Assembly (NCBI GenBank): GCA_030681375.1
Contig: JAUXWM010000101.1
Coordinates: forward strand, 1-51,261
From: Gallionella sp.
GTDB taxonomy: Bacteria > Pseudomonadota > Gammaproteobacteria > Burkholderiales > Gallionellaceae
DNA: 51,261 bases
Direction of reading: 5' to 3'
The first letter of the stretch is position 1; each line of letters starts with the position of its first letter. Below the pieces are notes generated by a model that saw only the letters and a program-made list of their open reading frames with translations, did no database searches and was not told the DNA's origin. The translations under genes were made by a program, and so were the position numbers. Positions 25,844 through 33,379 of the stretch are shown here, piece by piece.

Positions 25844-25881
25844 AAAAAAAGGGACACAAACCCTGACGGGGACGTGTCCCC
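25844..25881 (-). promoter_or_regulatory. Leader RNA copy for the 87-residue membrane protein gene
   Basis: The stem is GGGGACAC with GTGTCCC, followed by seven U. TTTGTGTC of the 3' arm pairs with GACGCAAA (8 bp, one wobble). Confidence 0.76.
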
Positions 25882-25898
25882 AGTGGGTTGCTACTGTC

Positions 25899-26711
25899 TT
25901 AGGCTTCGAGTTCGAAGCTTGTTGCCCAGCGCGGAAGATCAATTGACTCGATCTCACCACTGGGTTGATAGCCAGGGAAACGGCTGTTTTCCTGACACCA
26001 TTTCAGCAACTCAAGCGCGCCGCGATACTTGACACGCCCGACTTCGACCATTTCCTGGCTGGCCATGTAGCAGGCCGTCGAGAACGGTGCGGTTTTTTCA
26101 ACGGCGATGAAGTAGAAGTTGACCGTTTTCCCTGTCACAGCTTTCATGCCATCAATGTAAAACGCCGCTTGAACGTCATAACCAAGGTTTGCAACTGCTT
26201 TCGAAAAGCCGTCCTTGCTGGCGGTGATGCAGCTTTTGAGGTCTGCAATGCCGCGATCAAACATCCAGTCTGGGCGAATCCTGCATTGCAAGCCAGTGTA
26301 TTCGTCCGTCCAAAACAAGGATGTTTCGGCCTCACCTGCGGACAAGATTTTGGCTGTCCCAGTGTGATTGAAAACGCTCACCCGCATTGCGGCAAGCGCG
26401 TCTATCTGCTCGGCAGCCAATGGGATTTTTCCTACATTTTCCTCGTCCCATTTTGCAGCAGCTTCTTTGCCCTCTTTAGTGCGCTTGTCGAACTTCGGCG
26501 CAAGCACGTATTCCTTGGCAAACAGCTCTGGTTCAAGGATGAATGAGTGGCACGCAGAACCAAACTCCATTGCAGGTGTGGGCTCGACGATTCCTTCCTT
26601 GTAGTTTTTGTAGTGCTCCGGCGACTTGAGCAATTGCACGATACCACTGTGCGAAATCGCGTCACTGGCGTGGTAAATTTTTATTGGTAAATCTCTGACG
26701 ATGCGCTTCAT
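25899..26711 (-). CDS. RecE-like exonuclease, PD-(D/E)XK fold
   Basis: The ATG at 26711 follows AAGGAGACACAA, giving 270 residues. EFGSACHSFILEP (near 55) and then RIRPDWMFDRGIADLKS (near 150) hold the His, Asp and D-x-K residues of the RecE/YqaJ-type nuclease core, and GYDVQAAFY supplies the following helix. The family digests 5' ends of duplex DNA and pairs with RecT, whose gene is two genes downstream. It is much shorter than E. coli RecE, having the nuclease domain only. Confidence 0.85.
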   Translation of the reverse strand: MKRIVRDLPIKIYHASDAISHSGIVQLLKSPEHYKNYKEGIVEPTPAMEFGSACHSFILEPELFAKEYVLAPKFDKRTKEGKEAAAKWDEENVGKIPLAAEQIDALAAMRVSVFNHTGTAKILSAGEAETSLFWTDEYTGLQCRIRPDWMFDRGIADLKSCITASKDGFSKAVANLGYDVQAAFYIDGMKAVTGKTVNFYFIAVEKTAPFSTACYMASQEMVEVGRVKYRGALELLKWCQENSRFPGYQPSGEIESIDLPRWATSFELEA

Positions 26712-26729
26712 TTGTGTCTCCTTGAAATA

Positions 26730-26766
26730 AAAAGGGGACACAAGCCCTATGCGGGGAAGTGTCCCC
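26730..26766 (-). promoter_or_regulatory. Leader RNA copy for the RecE-like gene
   Basis: The stem is GGGGACAC with GTGTCCCC, followed by five U. TTGTGTC pairs with GACACAA (7 bp). The next base, C opposite A, does not pair. Confidence 0.75.
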
Positions 26767-26777
26767 GATAGGGTTGA

Positions 26778-26855
26778 TTACAAACCAAATGCCCGAACTA
26801 CTGGACGGCTGATGGCGTAACCGGTGAGGCAGCAAGCGATAATGATCAGGAACAT
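26778..26855 (-). CDS. 25-residue hydrophobic microprotein, copy 2
   Basis: The ATG at 26855 follows AAAAGGAGAACACC. The protein begins MFLIIIACCLTGYAISRP and shares 13 of 25 positions, including ACC, TGY and SRP, with copy 1 at 3490-3567; most other differences are conservative. It is the first gene of the leftward array, directly behind a promoter cassette and a leader RNA with 8-bp complementarity to its start. Confidence 0.75.
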   Translation of the reverse strand: MFLIIIACCLTGYAISRPVVRAFGL

Positions 26856-26878
26856 GGTGTTCTCCTTTTGTTAAAAAC

Positions 26879-26918
26879 AAAAAAAGGGGACACCATGCCC
26901 CAGCGGAGAAGTGTCCCC
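26879..26918 (-). promoter_or_regulatory. Leader RNA copy for microprotein copy 2
   Basis: The stem is GGGGACAC with GTGTCCCC, followed by a U-rich run. CATGGTGT of the 3' arm pairs with ACACCATG (8 bp, all Watson-Crick). Confidence 0.78.
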
Positions 26919-26929
26919 GCGTGGGTGGT

Positions 26930-27010
26930 TGGATATTGCTTTGGGTGCTTCATTGACGATTGCTCGTCTTCTGTTTGTTTGGATTGGTCAGCCGCCAATA
27001 TCAATTCCGA
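26930..27010 (-). promoter_or_regulatory. Promoter cassette, copy 3 (head of the leftward array)
   Basis: It carries TTGATA, the palindrome ATTGG-N7-CCAAT (26983-26999) and the hairpin GACGA-GCAA-TCGTC (26955-26968). Two palindrome spacer bases differ from the other copies while both arms are unchanged. Sequence upstream of TTGATA is unrelated to copies 1 and 2. Confidence 0.65.
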
Positions 27011-27125
27011 GCAATAAGCATACGGACTAGATGCTTTAAAAATACCGCAATTGAAAATGGCTGTCAATTTTCCCCGCGCGGCAACTCACTACACTTTTCG
27101 AGGGACGGCAGCCCGTTAAAAACCC

Positions 27126-27159
27126 CAGCACGTCCCCAGCACAGCTGTGGAACAGGTGG
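27126..27159 (+). repeat. Non-coding copy of a repeat also found twice in the relaxase gene
   Basis: CACGTCCCCAGCAC followed by CTGTGGAACA resembles segments at about 29042-29074 and 29104-29136 inside the relaxase gene. The copy here has no reading frame of its own. The rest of 27010-27186 holds nothing else that I recognise. Confidence 0.55.
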
Positions 27160-27186
27160 GAATTTTAGGGCGATGAAAAGCCAACA

Positions 27187-27230
27187 AATCCTTGAAATTC
27201 CTTGCAAATTTGCAAGGAATTTCAAGGATT
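27187..27230. repeat. 44-bp perfect palindrome between divergent operons
   Basis: Bases 27187-27208 are followed without a spacer by their exact reverse complement at 27209-27230. The arms contain ATTCCTTGCAAA. It lies between the leftward promoter (copy 3) and the rightward tra genes, 30 bases before the first tra start codon. It could be an operator for both units, part of a transfer origin, or a bidirectional terminator. Confidence 0.8.
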
Positions 27231-27260
27231 ATTATTTTCAGTTGCACCAAAATTGTTGGT

Positions 27261-27791
27261 ATGAAAAATACGAAGCCCCTCGAAATTTGGCTGTGGTTCG
27301 TATCGCGTCTTGATGCAACATACGCTCACTTGTTGAGCCATTATTTACTGTATATCGCATTGGTTCTGAGCTATGCGGTATTCGCATCGCGCTACGAGTT
27401 CTCGGTAAACGTCAGCGTCAGCTTACCTGGCACGCTCTACCTTGTAGAAAAGGGAACGCTGCCGACCCGCGATGAATACGCCTCGTTCTACTACCCGAGT
27501 GACTTTATTTATCCGAAAGGCACGCGATTCTTAAAAAGAGTGGCGGGTGTTCCGGGCGATGTAGTTCAATCGAAAAATCATCATTTTTTTGTGAACGGCA
27601 AGCCAGTTGGTGTGGCAATGTCCACTACCTCTACTGGCAAACACATCCAGGAAAATGACTTTGAGGGCGTAATTCCTGCCGGGCATTACTATGTAATGGG
27701 TGAGCATCCCTTAAGCCTCGACTCCAGATACAAGGTGGTAGGTTTACTGTCGAACCAGGCAATGGTTGGTCGTGGATTCAGGTTGTTCTAA
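27261..27791 (+). CDS. TrhF/TraF-like signal peptidase (S26 family)
   Basis: The 176-residue protein starts at ATG 27261 (MKNTKPLEIW); no clear Shine-Dalgarno is present. A membrane anchor lies at about 22-44. VSLPGTLYLVEKG is the S26 serine region and FLKRVAGVPGD holds the catalytic lysine, followed by GHYYVMGEHPLSLDSRY. In related conjugation systems this peptidase processes pilin or another exported Tra protein. It comes first in the rightward operon, with the relaxase starting directly after its stop codon. Confidence 0.8.
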   Translation: MKNTKPLEIWLWFVSRLDATYAHLLSHYLLYIALVLSYAVFASRYEFSVNVSVSLPGTLYLVEKGTLPTRDEYASFYYPSDFIYPKGTRFLKRVAGVPGDVVQSKNHHFFVNGKPVGVAMSTTSTGKHIQENDFEGVIPAGHYYVMGEHPLSLDSRYKVVGLLSNQAMVGRGFRLF

Positions 27792-29738
27792 ATGACAACA
27801 CTGGTTGATCGCTTGCTGAGAAAGTTCAACTTGCTACCCAAGGTTGTGGTGGCGGCTTCGGCTTCCTCCGCGCTGGCTCAGGTAAAACGAATCGAAGATT
27901 TGCGCAATATACCGCGCTACCCCCCATTCATGGAGGGTCTGCCTGTCCACGCGCCCTGGGTACTGCTTACGACGCAAAAAGAGCTTACCGGCGGGATTCA
28001 ACAACTGATTGCCAATCAAGAACTGCTGGAGACGCACTACAACCCCGCGATGTTGCGCCTTGCCACGCTCGTGCAACTGTTACCAGCTTCTCAAGCGCAT
28101 CACCATCGCGGTGCGGGCGGCATGTTGCGGCACTCTCTCGAAGTTGGGTTGTGGTCATTGCAACAAACCGAGGGAAAACTGATACGTGGTGTGGTCACGC
28201 CACAACAAAGACGGGTTATTGAACCGCGTTGGCGGCTCACTGTGTTCCTGGCAGGCTTGTGTCACGATCTGGGCAAGGTGGTGACTGACTTAACCGTTAC
28301 CGACCGAGAAAACTCGCAAAAGTGGCGACCTTACAACCAAAGCCTGTATGACTGGGCTATATCCCACGGTATTGAAAACTATTTTTTGCACTGGCAAGAA
28401 GGTAGAGGCAAAAAGCACACCCATGTTTCCAGCACCTTGATTGATGCGGTAATCAGCAAGGAGACACTCGATTGGATCAGTGATGGCAGCACCGATGCGT
28501 TGATCTGGCTGACGGAATCGCTGAACAACAACCCCGGCTCAAGTAATCAAATACATAATTTTGTTGTAAGGGCGGACCAGTTAAGCGTTGAGCGTGACCT
28601 GAAATCCATGGGGGCAGCAATGGCAGGCTACGAGATCGGCGTGCCAATTGAGCGGTATTTGACCGACATCATGCGCCGTCTGGTTCAAGAAGGTATTTGG
28701 CGCATCAACGAGCCGTCTGCCCGCGTTTGGAATATCGAAGGCATAACCTACCTTGTTTGGCCGATGGCAGGTGAAGAAATCGCACGACGAACCAGGGATG
28801 AAGATATACCGGGCTTGCCCAAGACCCCAGACGGCATCCTGGACATGATGATCGAAAGGGAAATTGCATTTTTGCGCGAAGCTGAAGGTGATCCTTTCTT
28901 CTACATCGCACCAGACGTGATTACCGAAAAAATACCCGACATGCGACTTAAAGCGATCAGGCTGCGCGACCAGGCTCTGATTAGCTCGATGCCCATCCCG
29001 CCAATTTCAGGCCAAATCCACTCAAGCAAAGCGTCATCCCAGAACGTCCCCAGCACGTCTGTGGAACATGTTGAGCGCGCAGAGGAAATGCCACCCCAAC
29101 CCCAACACGTCTCCAGCACGTCTGTGGAACGCGTGGCGGAAAAAATGCTCAGTTTGGATTCTCTTGAGGGCGCGATGGGTGAGTTGCTTCGCGTTTTGAT
29201 TGGAGAGTTCAACTTAGGCAAAAAGTCGTTTGCTGCTCTGGGCGTTAAGCATGCCAATGGTTGCGTGTATCTGAAATGGCCGGATACGTTTGCGGGCTAC
29301 GGTTTTACACCAAAACAGATTTTGACTGAGTTGTCCGATATGGGGTGGATGATCCCGGCCAGCGAGGTTGCCAAGATTGGCGATGCGGGGTTTTCGAGTG
29401 GGGTTGCCAAGGCGATCAGGCTAACCGCTGATATTGGAAAACTGTTTGTTGTTGACGACAAGCCTGTTAGCGAATCAACAGAAAAAACTGCAATAGATAC
29501 CGTCAATCCCCCCTCTTCCCTATCCGCTGATTCTATTGCCGAGCCTGTTGCAGCAGAGGTATCCACAAGCACCTTTCGGAAACCAGCCCAAAAAGCCAGG
29601 ACGAAGGCAAATCCAAGTGATGCCGTGGTGACAAAGCCTAAACCCCCTGTAATCAGCTCCAATGCAGGCAACCCCAATGCGTCTGTGAGTACGCCAATCA
29701 AAACAAGAAAAGGCAAACCAATTGAAAAAACAGATTGA
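27792..29738 (+). CDS. traI: MobH-family conjugative relaxase (TraI type)
   Basis: The ATG at 27792 shares an A with the previous stop region. The 648-residue protein has the TraI_2 domain of MobH relaxases, with the HD-type residues HRGAGGMLRHSLEVG (about 103-117) and AGLCHDLGK (about 150-158). A C-terminal domain around residues 455-545 follows a linker that contains two copies of an STSVEHV-like repeat. The last 100 residues are low-complexity and basic. MobH enzymes nick the transfer origin and start DNA transfer. Its place between trhF and traW is unusual. Confidence 0.85.
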   Translation: MTTLVDRLLRKFNLLPKVVVAASASSALAQVKRIEDLRNIPRYPPFMEGLPVHAPWVLLTTQKELTGGIQQLIANQELLETHYNPAMLRLATLVQLLPASQAHHHRGAGGMLRHSLEVGLWSLQQTEGKLIRGVVTPQQRRVIEPRWRLTVFLAGLCHDLGKVVTDLTVTDRENSQKWRPYNQSLYDWAISHGIENYFLHWQEGRGKKHTHVSSTLIDAVISKETLDWISDGSTDALIWLTESLNNNPGSSNQIHNFVVRADQLSVERDLKSMGAAMAGYEIGVPIERYLTDIMRRLVQEGIWRINEPSARVWNIEGITYLVWPMAGEEIARRTRDEDIPGLPKTPDGILDMMIEREIAFLREAEGDPFFYIAPDVITEKIPDMRLKAIRLRDQALISSMPIPPISGQIHSSKASSQNVPSTSVEHVERAEEMPPQPQHVSSTSVERVAEKMLSLDSLEGAMGELLRVLIGEFNLGKKSFAALGVKHANGCVYLKWPDTFAGYGFTPKQILTELSDMGWMIPASEVAKIGDAGFSSGVAKAIRLTADIGKLFVVDDKPVSESTEKTAIDTVNPPSSLSADSIAEPVAAEVSTSTFRKPAQKARTKANPSDAVVTKPKPPVISSNAGNPNASVSTPIKTRKGKPIEKTD

Positions 29739-29928
29739 GGTATTTACTGGCCAATACCACAACGGAATGTGGCACGCCTCATCGTGTGAGGTTCCTTGGC
29801 TTGCGGCAGAAGGGGGTAGTTATGTCGAGGTAGTGAGGGTGATCGGACAGATTGCACCCGTTATTGCGGCGGATGCTGGTATTGGCTCATTCAAGTTGGT
29901 ATGGCGCATCGCGACAAGGCAATCATGA
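29722..29928 (+). CDS. Small protein, possibly DUF1902-like (68 residues)
   Basis: The frame starts at a TTG (29722) inside the end of the relaxase gene and overlaps the traW start (ATGA). WHASSCEVPWLAAEGGSYVEVV resembles the WxAxSxDVPGLxxEG pattern of DUF1902 proteins. No function can be given. The start codon is uncertain; an in-frame ATG at the residue before WHASS would give a shorter product. Confidence 0.55.
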   Translation: MKKQIEVFTGQYHNGMWHASSCEVPWLAAEGGSYVEVVRVIGQIAPVIAADAGIGSFKLVWRIATRQS

Positions 29929-30545
29929 GACGTTTTATTGTTACAACACTGCTTATCTTACTGGCGGCACCTCCCGCCATGTCTGATGATCTTGGTGTGA
30001 TCGGTAAAACATACGACATCACCGAGCGCGACTTGATTGAAGTCATCCAGAACAAGTTAAAGCGCATGGAAAAAACCGGCGAACTCGCAAAATTCCAGAA
30101 CGACTACAAGAATCGCGTCACTGATGGCATAGAACACCCCAAGCCTATCCCAGGCATTCAAGCGACCGATACGGCCAACACCCACTACTACGACCCCTCA
30201 ATGGTGACGGACAAAGACATTGCCGACGCGACCGGCACAATCCTTTATCCCCGTGGTACGCGCATCAATCCACTGGATTACATCGGCTGGAACAAATACC
30301 TGTTGTTCGTAGATGGGCGCGATGCCAAACAGTTGGAATTCAGCAAAAAAATCACTGCTGCCTCTGATCGCCCCGTCAAATTGGTGCTGGTAGCGGGTGA
30401 ACCGCTTGAACTCATGCGCAAATGGAAGATGACTATTTATTTCGATCAAGGCGGCAAGCTGACCAAGCGTTTTGCCATCACCCAAGTACCCGCCATCGTG
30501 AGGCAAGAAGGAAAGAGGTTAAGGATAGATGAGCTACGTTACTAA
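29925..30545 (+). CDS. traW: TraW, F-type conjugation pilus assembly protein
   Basis: The 206-residue protein starts at ATG 29925, overlapping the previous stop. A signal peptide (MRRFIVTTLLILLAAPPAMS) is followed by LGVIGKTYDITERDLIEVI, a typical TraW opening, and near the end by KRFAITQVPAIV, the segment shared with TrbC. TraW acts in the periplasm with TraU and TrbC in pilus extension. The end overlaps the traU start. Confidence 0.9.
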   Translation: MRRFIVTTLLILLAAPPAMSDDLGVIGKTYDITERDLIEVIQNKLKRMEKTGELAKFQNDYKNRVTDGIEHPKPIPGIQATDTANTHYYDPSMVTDKDIADATGTILYPRGTRINPLDYIGWNKYLLFVDGRDAKQLEFSKKITAASDRPVKLVLVAGEPLELMRKWKMTIYFDQGGKLTKRFAITQVPAIVRQEGKRLRIDELRY

Positions 30546-31533
30546 AACATGGGTTGCTTGGCTGTTGTTGGTCTGCACTGGCGCTGCTAATGCGTCGCTG
30601 GATTGCCAAGGGCGGTTCCCGAATCTAATTACCGATATTTGCTGGAGTTGTATTTTCCCGATCAAGTTCGGTGCGGGCGCGCTATCGCTACCTATTGCAC
30701 TTGGGCAAGAGGACACCCCGAATCCGGGCGGCCTGCCGATTTGCATGTGCGGCATCAACCCCGGTTTAAAAATCAGTTTTTGGGAACCGGTGCGACACGT
30801 TGATGTGGTGCGCAAGCCCTTCTGCATGACATCGTTGGGCGGTATTGACATGAACCCCGGCTTTAACGCACCGCACGGCACACAAGAGATTAAAGATAAT
30901 TCCAGCATGAGTTCTTTTTACCAAGCCCATTGGTATATTGATCCGGTGTTGGTATTACTGGAACTGGTGATAGATAGCCCATGTCTTGAGCAGAAGGTGT
31001 TTGACGTAGCTTACCTGACCGAACTCGATCCGCTGTGGAATGACGACGAAATGACCAGCATCATCAACCCGGATTCGTTTTTATTTGGCAACCTTGTCGC
31101 CAAGATTGCTTGTGGTGCGGACTGTGTGATGTCATCAATGGGATTTGGCAGTAACACACTGTTCTGGTGCGCGGGTTGTCAGGGTTCGATGTATCCGTTG
31201 AATGGGCATGTGGCTGCGCATATTGGCGGTGTTCAGGCATCCAGCCTGATCGTATCGCGTCTGATCGCCAAGATGCACAGAGAGGGATTGATGTGGGCAG
31301 CATCAGGTAGTTCGGGGATGTGTGGTTACTACCCGCAACTGCTGATGGACAAGACCAACTACAAATACCAAATGCACTTCCCGGTCGCGCAGAACAAAAT
31401 CAACGGTAGATGTTGTCAGCCGTTAGGCCGTACAACCGTTATTTGGGGGGCGAGTAAGGAGATACCTGCTGTTGGCGAGGACTTTGCCTACATGATTTTC
31501 CGCAAACGGAATTGTTGTCAGGGGGCTTTTTGA
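30529..31533 (+). CDS. traU: TraU, F-type conjugation protein
   Basis: The 334-residue protein overlaps traW by 17 bases. After a signal peptide it has CWSCIFPIKFGAG and many cysteine pairs (PICMCGINPG, CGADCVMSS, WCAGCQGSMYPLNGH), all characteristic of TraU. The ending KRNCCQGAF is also typical. TraU is a periplasmic protein needed for pilus assembly and DNA transfer, and its cysteines would need a disulfide-bond system encoded elsewhere. Length is normal. Confidence 0.95.
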   Translation: MSYVTKTWVAWLLLVCTGAANASLDCQGRFPNLITDICWSCIFPIKFGAGALSLPIALGQEDTPNPGGLPICMCGINPGLKISFWEPVRHVDVVRKPFCMTSLGGIDMNPGFNAPHGTQEIKDNSSMSSFYQAHWYIDPVLVLLELVIDSPCLEQKVFDVAYLTELDPLWNDDEMTSIINPDSFLFGNLVAKIACGADCVMSSMGFGSNTLFWCAGCQGSMYPLNGHVAAHIGGVQASSLIVSRLIAKMHREGLMWAASGSSGMCGYYPQLLMDKTNYKYQMHFPVAQNKINGRCCQPLGRTTVIWGASKEIPAVGEDFAYMIFRKRNCCQGAF

Positions 31534-32192
31534 TGAGGAACCTTGCTTCGCGCGCCCTGCTCTCTTCCGTGTTTTGCTTGTTGATACAACAAGCCTATGC
31601 AGAAACAGATATGGAACGCTCAAACAGAATACTCAAAGAGGTTACTGAGCGTGTCGTCAATCAATATCGCGCCCCTGCTCCCAGGCTCGACAACTTGCCA
31701 CAACCGGCAGCAAAAGTGAATCCTGCGGATATGGCTAAACAATTCAGCCAGTCGCCCATTGCAAACCAGCCACCCGTCGCGCCTGAACTGATGGTGTTTG
31801 TGTCATTTTCAATGCCGCGCGAAAGTTTGATGCGCATCATTGAACAATCGGAAAGGACGGGAGCGCGGCTGATTTTTCGGGGCTTCACTGGTGACAAGCT
31901 TACCGATATGTCGAAGCGCATCGCTGATCTATTGGGAAGTCATCGTGTTGAGGCAGTCGTTCATCCACCCGCATTTACCCAGTTCAAGGTTAATCAAGTA
32001 CCCGCACTGGTCATATCTCAATCCGACGCTGGTAATCAACTGGATAACGGCTGCGCGCAGGCGGAACGTTATGTGAAGGTCACGGGTGATGTCAGCCAAG
32101 ACTACGCGCTGGATTACATTGAGCGCACCTCACCGAAATGGTCAACGGTCGCGGCCACGTTCAATAGCAAGCTGCAAAGGAGCCGCAATTGA
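31533..32192 (+). CDS. trbC: TrbC, F-type pilus assembly protein
   Basis: The ATG at 31533 overlaps the traU stop (TGATG). The 219-residue protein has a signal peptide (ALLSSVFCLLIQQAYA), a linker, then VFVSFSMPRESLMRII and TQFKVNQVPALVIS, the thioredoxin-like domain of TrbC. In F, TrbC interacts with TraW and TraU. It ends overlapping the next start (TTGA). Confidence 0.9.
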   Translation: MRNLASRALLSSVFCLLIQQAYAETDMERSNRILKEVTERVVNQYRAPAPRLDNLPQPAAKVNPADMAKQFSQSPIANQPPVAPELMVFVSFSMPRESLMRIIEQSERTGARLIFRGFTGDKLTDMSKRIADLLGSHRVEAVVHPPAFTQFKVNQVPALVISQSDAGNQLDNGCAQAERYVKVTGDVSQDYALDYIERTSPKWSTVAATFNSKLQRSRN

Positions 32193-33379
32193 AAAATATA
32201 TACGGTGGTTTTGCAGGGGCGTTGCTGTACTTTCAGTCTGCCGCAATCTTTGCGGTTACGCCCGCCCAGCAAGCCTTTATAGATGGGCAAGCGGCGGCAC
32301 TAGCGGCGACTACGGGCGCGTCCACCAACATTACCAATGGCACGGTTGCTACTACCGTGAATAGCTTCAACCCGGCCTACTACTCATACAGCCCCACCGC
32401 ACCACAAGCCAGCTATTTCCTGGGAGGGAACGGCAATACATCCGCGCCTGCCGCAAGCAAAATAACTGTTTGTCAAACAGGCCCGACCAATCCCGATGCG
32501 TTCCGTCAGCAAGATTGTACTGCTGTGAACCTCATGGTACACAATCCGCAGAATCGCCCTCAGTTCACCCTTAGTCCGACAAATCCCAATGTTGCTGCAA
32601 GCCGCCTCATCGAAGCCAACCCTGGTACGCTGGCCGCGCGTTCCCTTGGATATGCCAATCCATCTGCAATCGGGGCGTTCACTGGCTGCACCAATCGGAC
32701 AGTGACAACACCCGCTACCTACACCACAGAGATTTGCGATGAGTATGGGGCGGGACTAACCAACTGGTGTGCATTGGGTACATCCATCAACGTTAATCCG
32801 AACACGAATTATCAGTGCAATCAAACTAATAATGCGTTCCAGACCCAAACTTGCAGCAAAACCACCATCCCGGTCGTTACGCCAACGCCCTACTGTGATG
32901 TGGCGGGCAGCGCAACAGGGATAGGGTCATATCAGAAGCTTGTCAAAGCCTATTACGACTTTAAAACAAGAAAAATGATTCCCGCTACTTATGTCACTCA
33001 ACCTTATGGTCTGTTCGATGTGGTGTTTGCCTGTGCCGGTGATGCGTTAGCCAAAGTCACGGTGACCATTGCCGTTGGTGCGCAGTGCCACTGGGGAGGC
33101 TGTAATTCTGATTACTATCCGCTAACGCTCAATTTCATACCAGGCAGAAACACCGCAACATCAGGGTATCAGGCGCGTGTCTATGATGGGACTTTGTGGC
33201 ACTTAACCTCGATAACGTATAACGGCACAACTAACACTGTGTCGCTTAGCGACACTTCCAACCCCACACAAAAAACCGTCACCGCCACCACAACACCAAC
33301 AGGTACAGTCGGTATTCGCAATGTAATTAGCTGGACGCTTAACAACGGGTGTGCGGTACAGGAGGCGGCAGCATTATGA
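32189..33379 (+). CDS. Exported conjugation protein, apparent N-terminal half of TraN
   Basis: The start is a TTG at 32189 that overlaps the trbC stop. The 396-residue protein has a signal peptide, a Thr/Asn-rich region and a Cys-containing domain (CTNRTVTTPATYTTEICDEY) of the sort found in the middle of large TraN proteins. It ends overlapping the start of the next gene, which carries the TraN C-terminal region and its own signal peptide. Together the two have about the size of SXT/IncC-type TraN. The first half of this protein could also be specific to this element. Confidence 0.65.
   Translation: MKNIYGGFAGALLYFQSAAIFAVTPAQQAFIDGQAAALAATTGASTNITNGTVATTVNSFNPAYYSYSPTAPQASYFLGGNGNTSAPAASKITVCQTGPTNPDAFRQQDCTAVNLMVHNPQNRPQFTLSPTNPNVAASRLIEANPGTLAARSLGYANPSAIGAFTGCTNRTVTTPATYTTEICDEYGAGLTNWCALGTSINVNPNTNYQCNQTNNAFQTQTCSKTTIPVVTPTPYCDVAGSATGIGSYQKLVKAYYDFKTRKMIPATYVTQPYGLFDVVFACAGDALAKVTVTIAVGAQCHWGGCNSDYYPLTLNFIPGRNTATSGYQARVYDGTLWHLTSITYNGTTNTVSLSDTSNPTQKTVTATTTPTGTVGIRNVISWTLNNGCAVQEAAAL

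Noticed and set aside
17721..26766. CTTG/CAAG as a covarying pair in the methylase-helicase leader
   Set aside because: The RecE-like leader also has CTTG but precedes CAAATG, so this single position does not support covariation. The class-level match still holds.
7791..26918. Leader hairpins read as ordinary terminators of the upstream genes
   Set aside because: They have U-tracts and might terminate in part. But they always precede a ribosome binding site, several follow a promoter cassette instead of a gene, and their 3' arms match the downstream start. Unrelated terminators also occur separately in the array.
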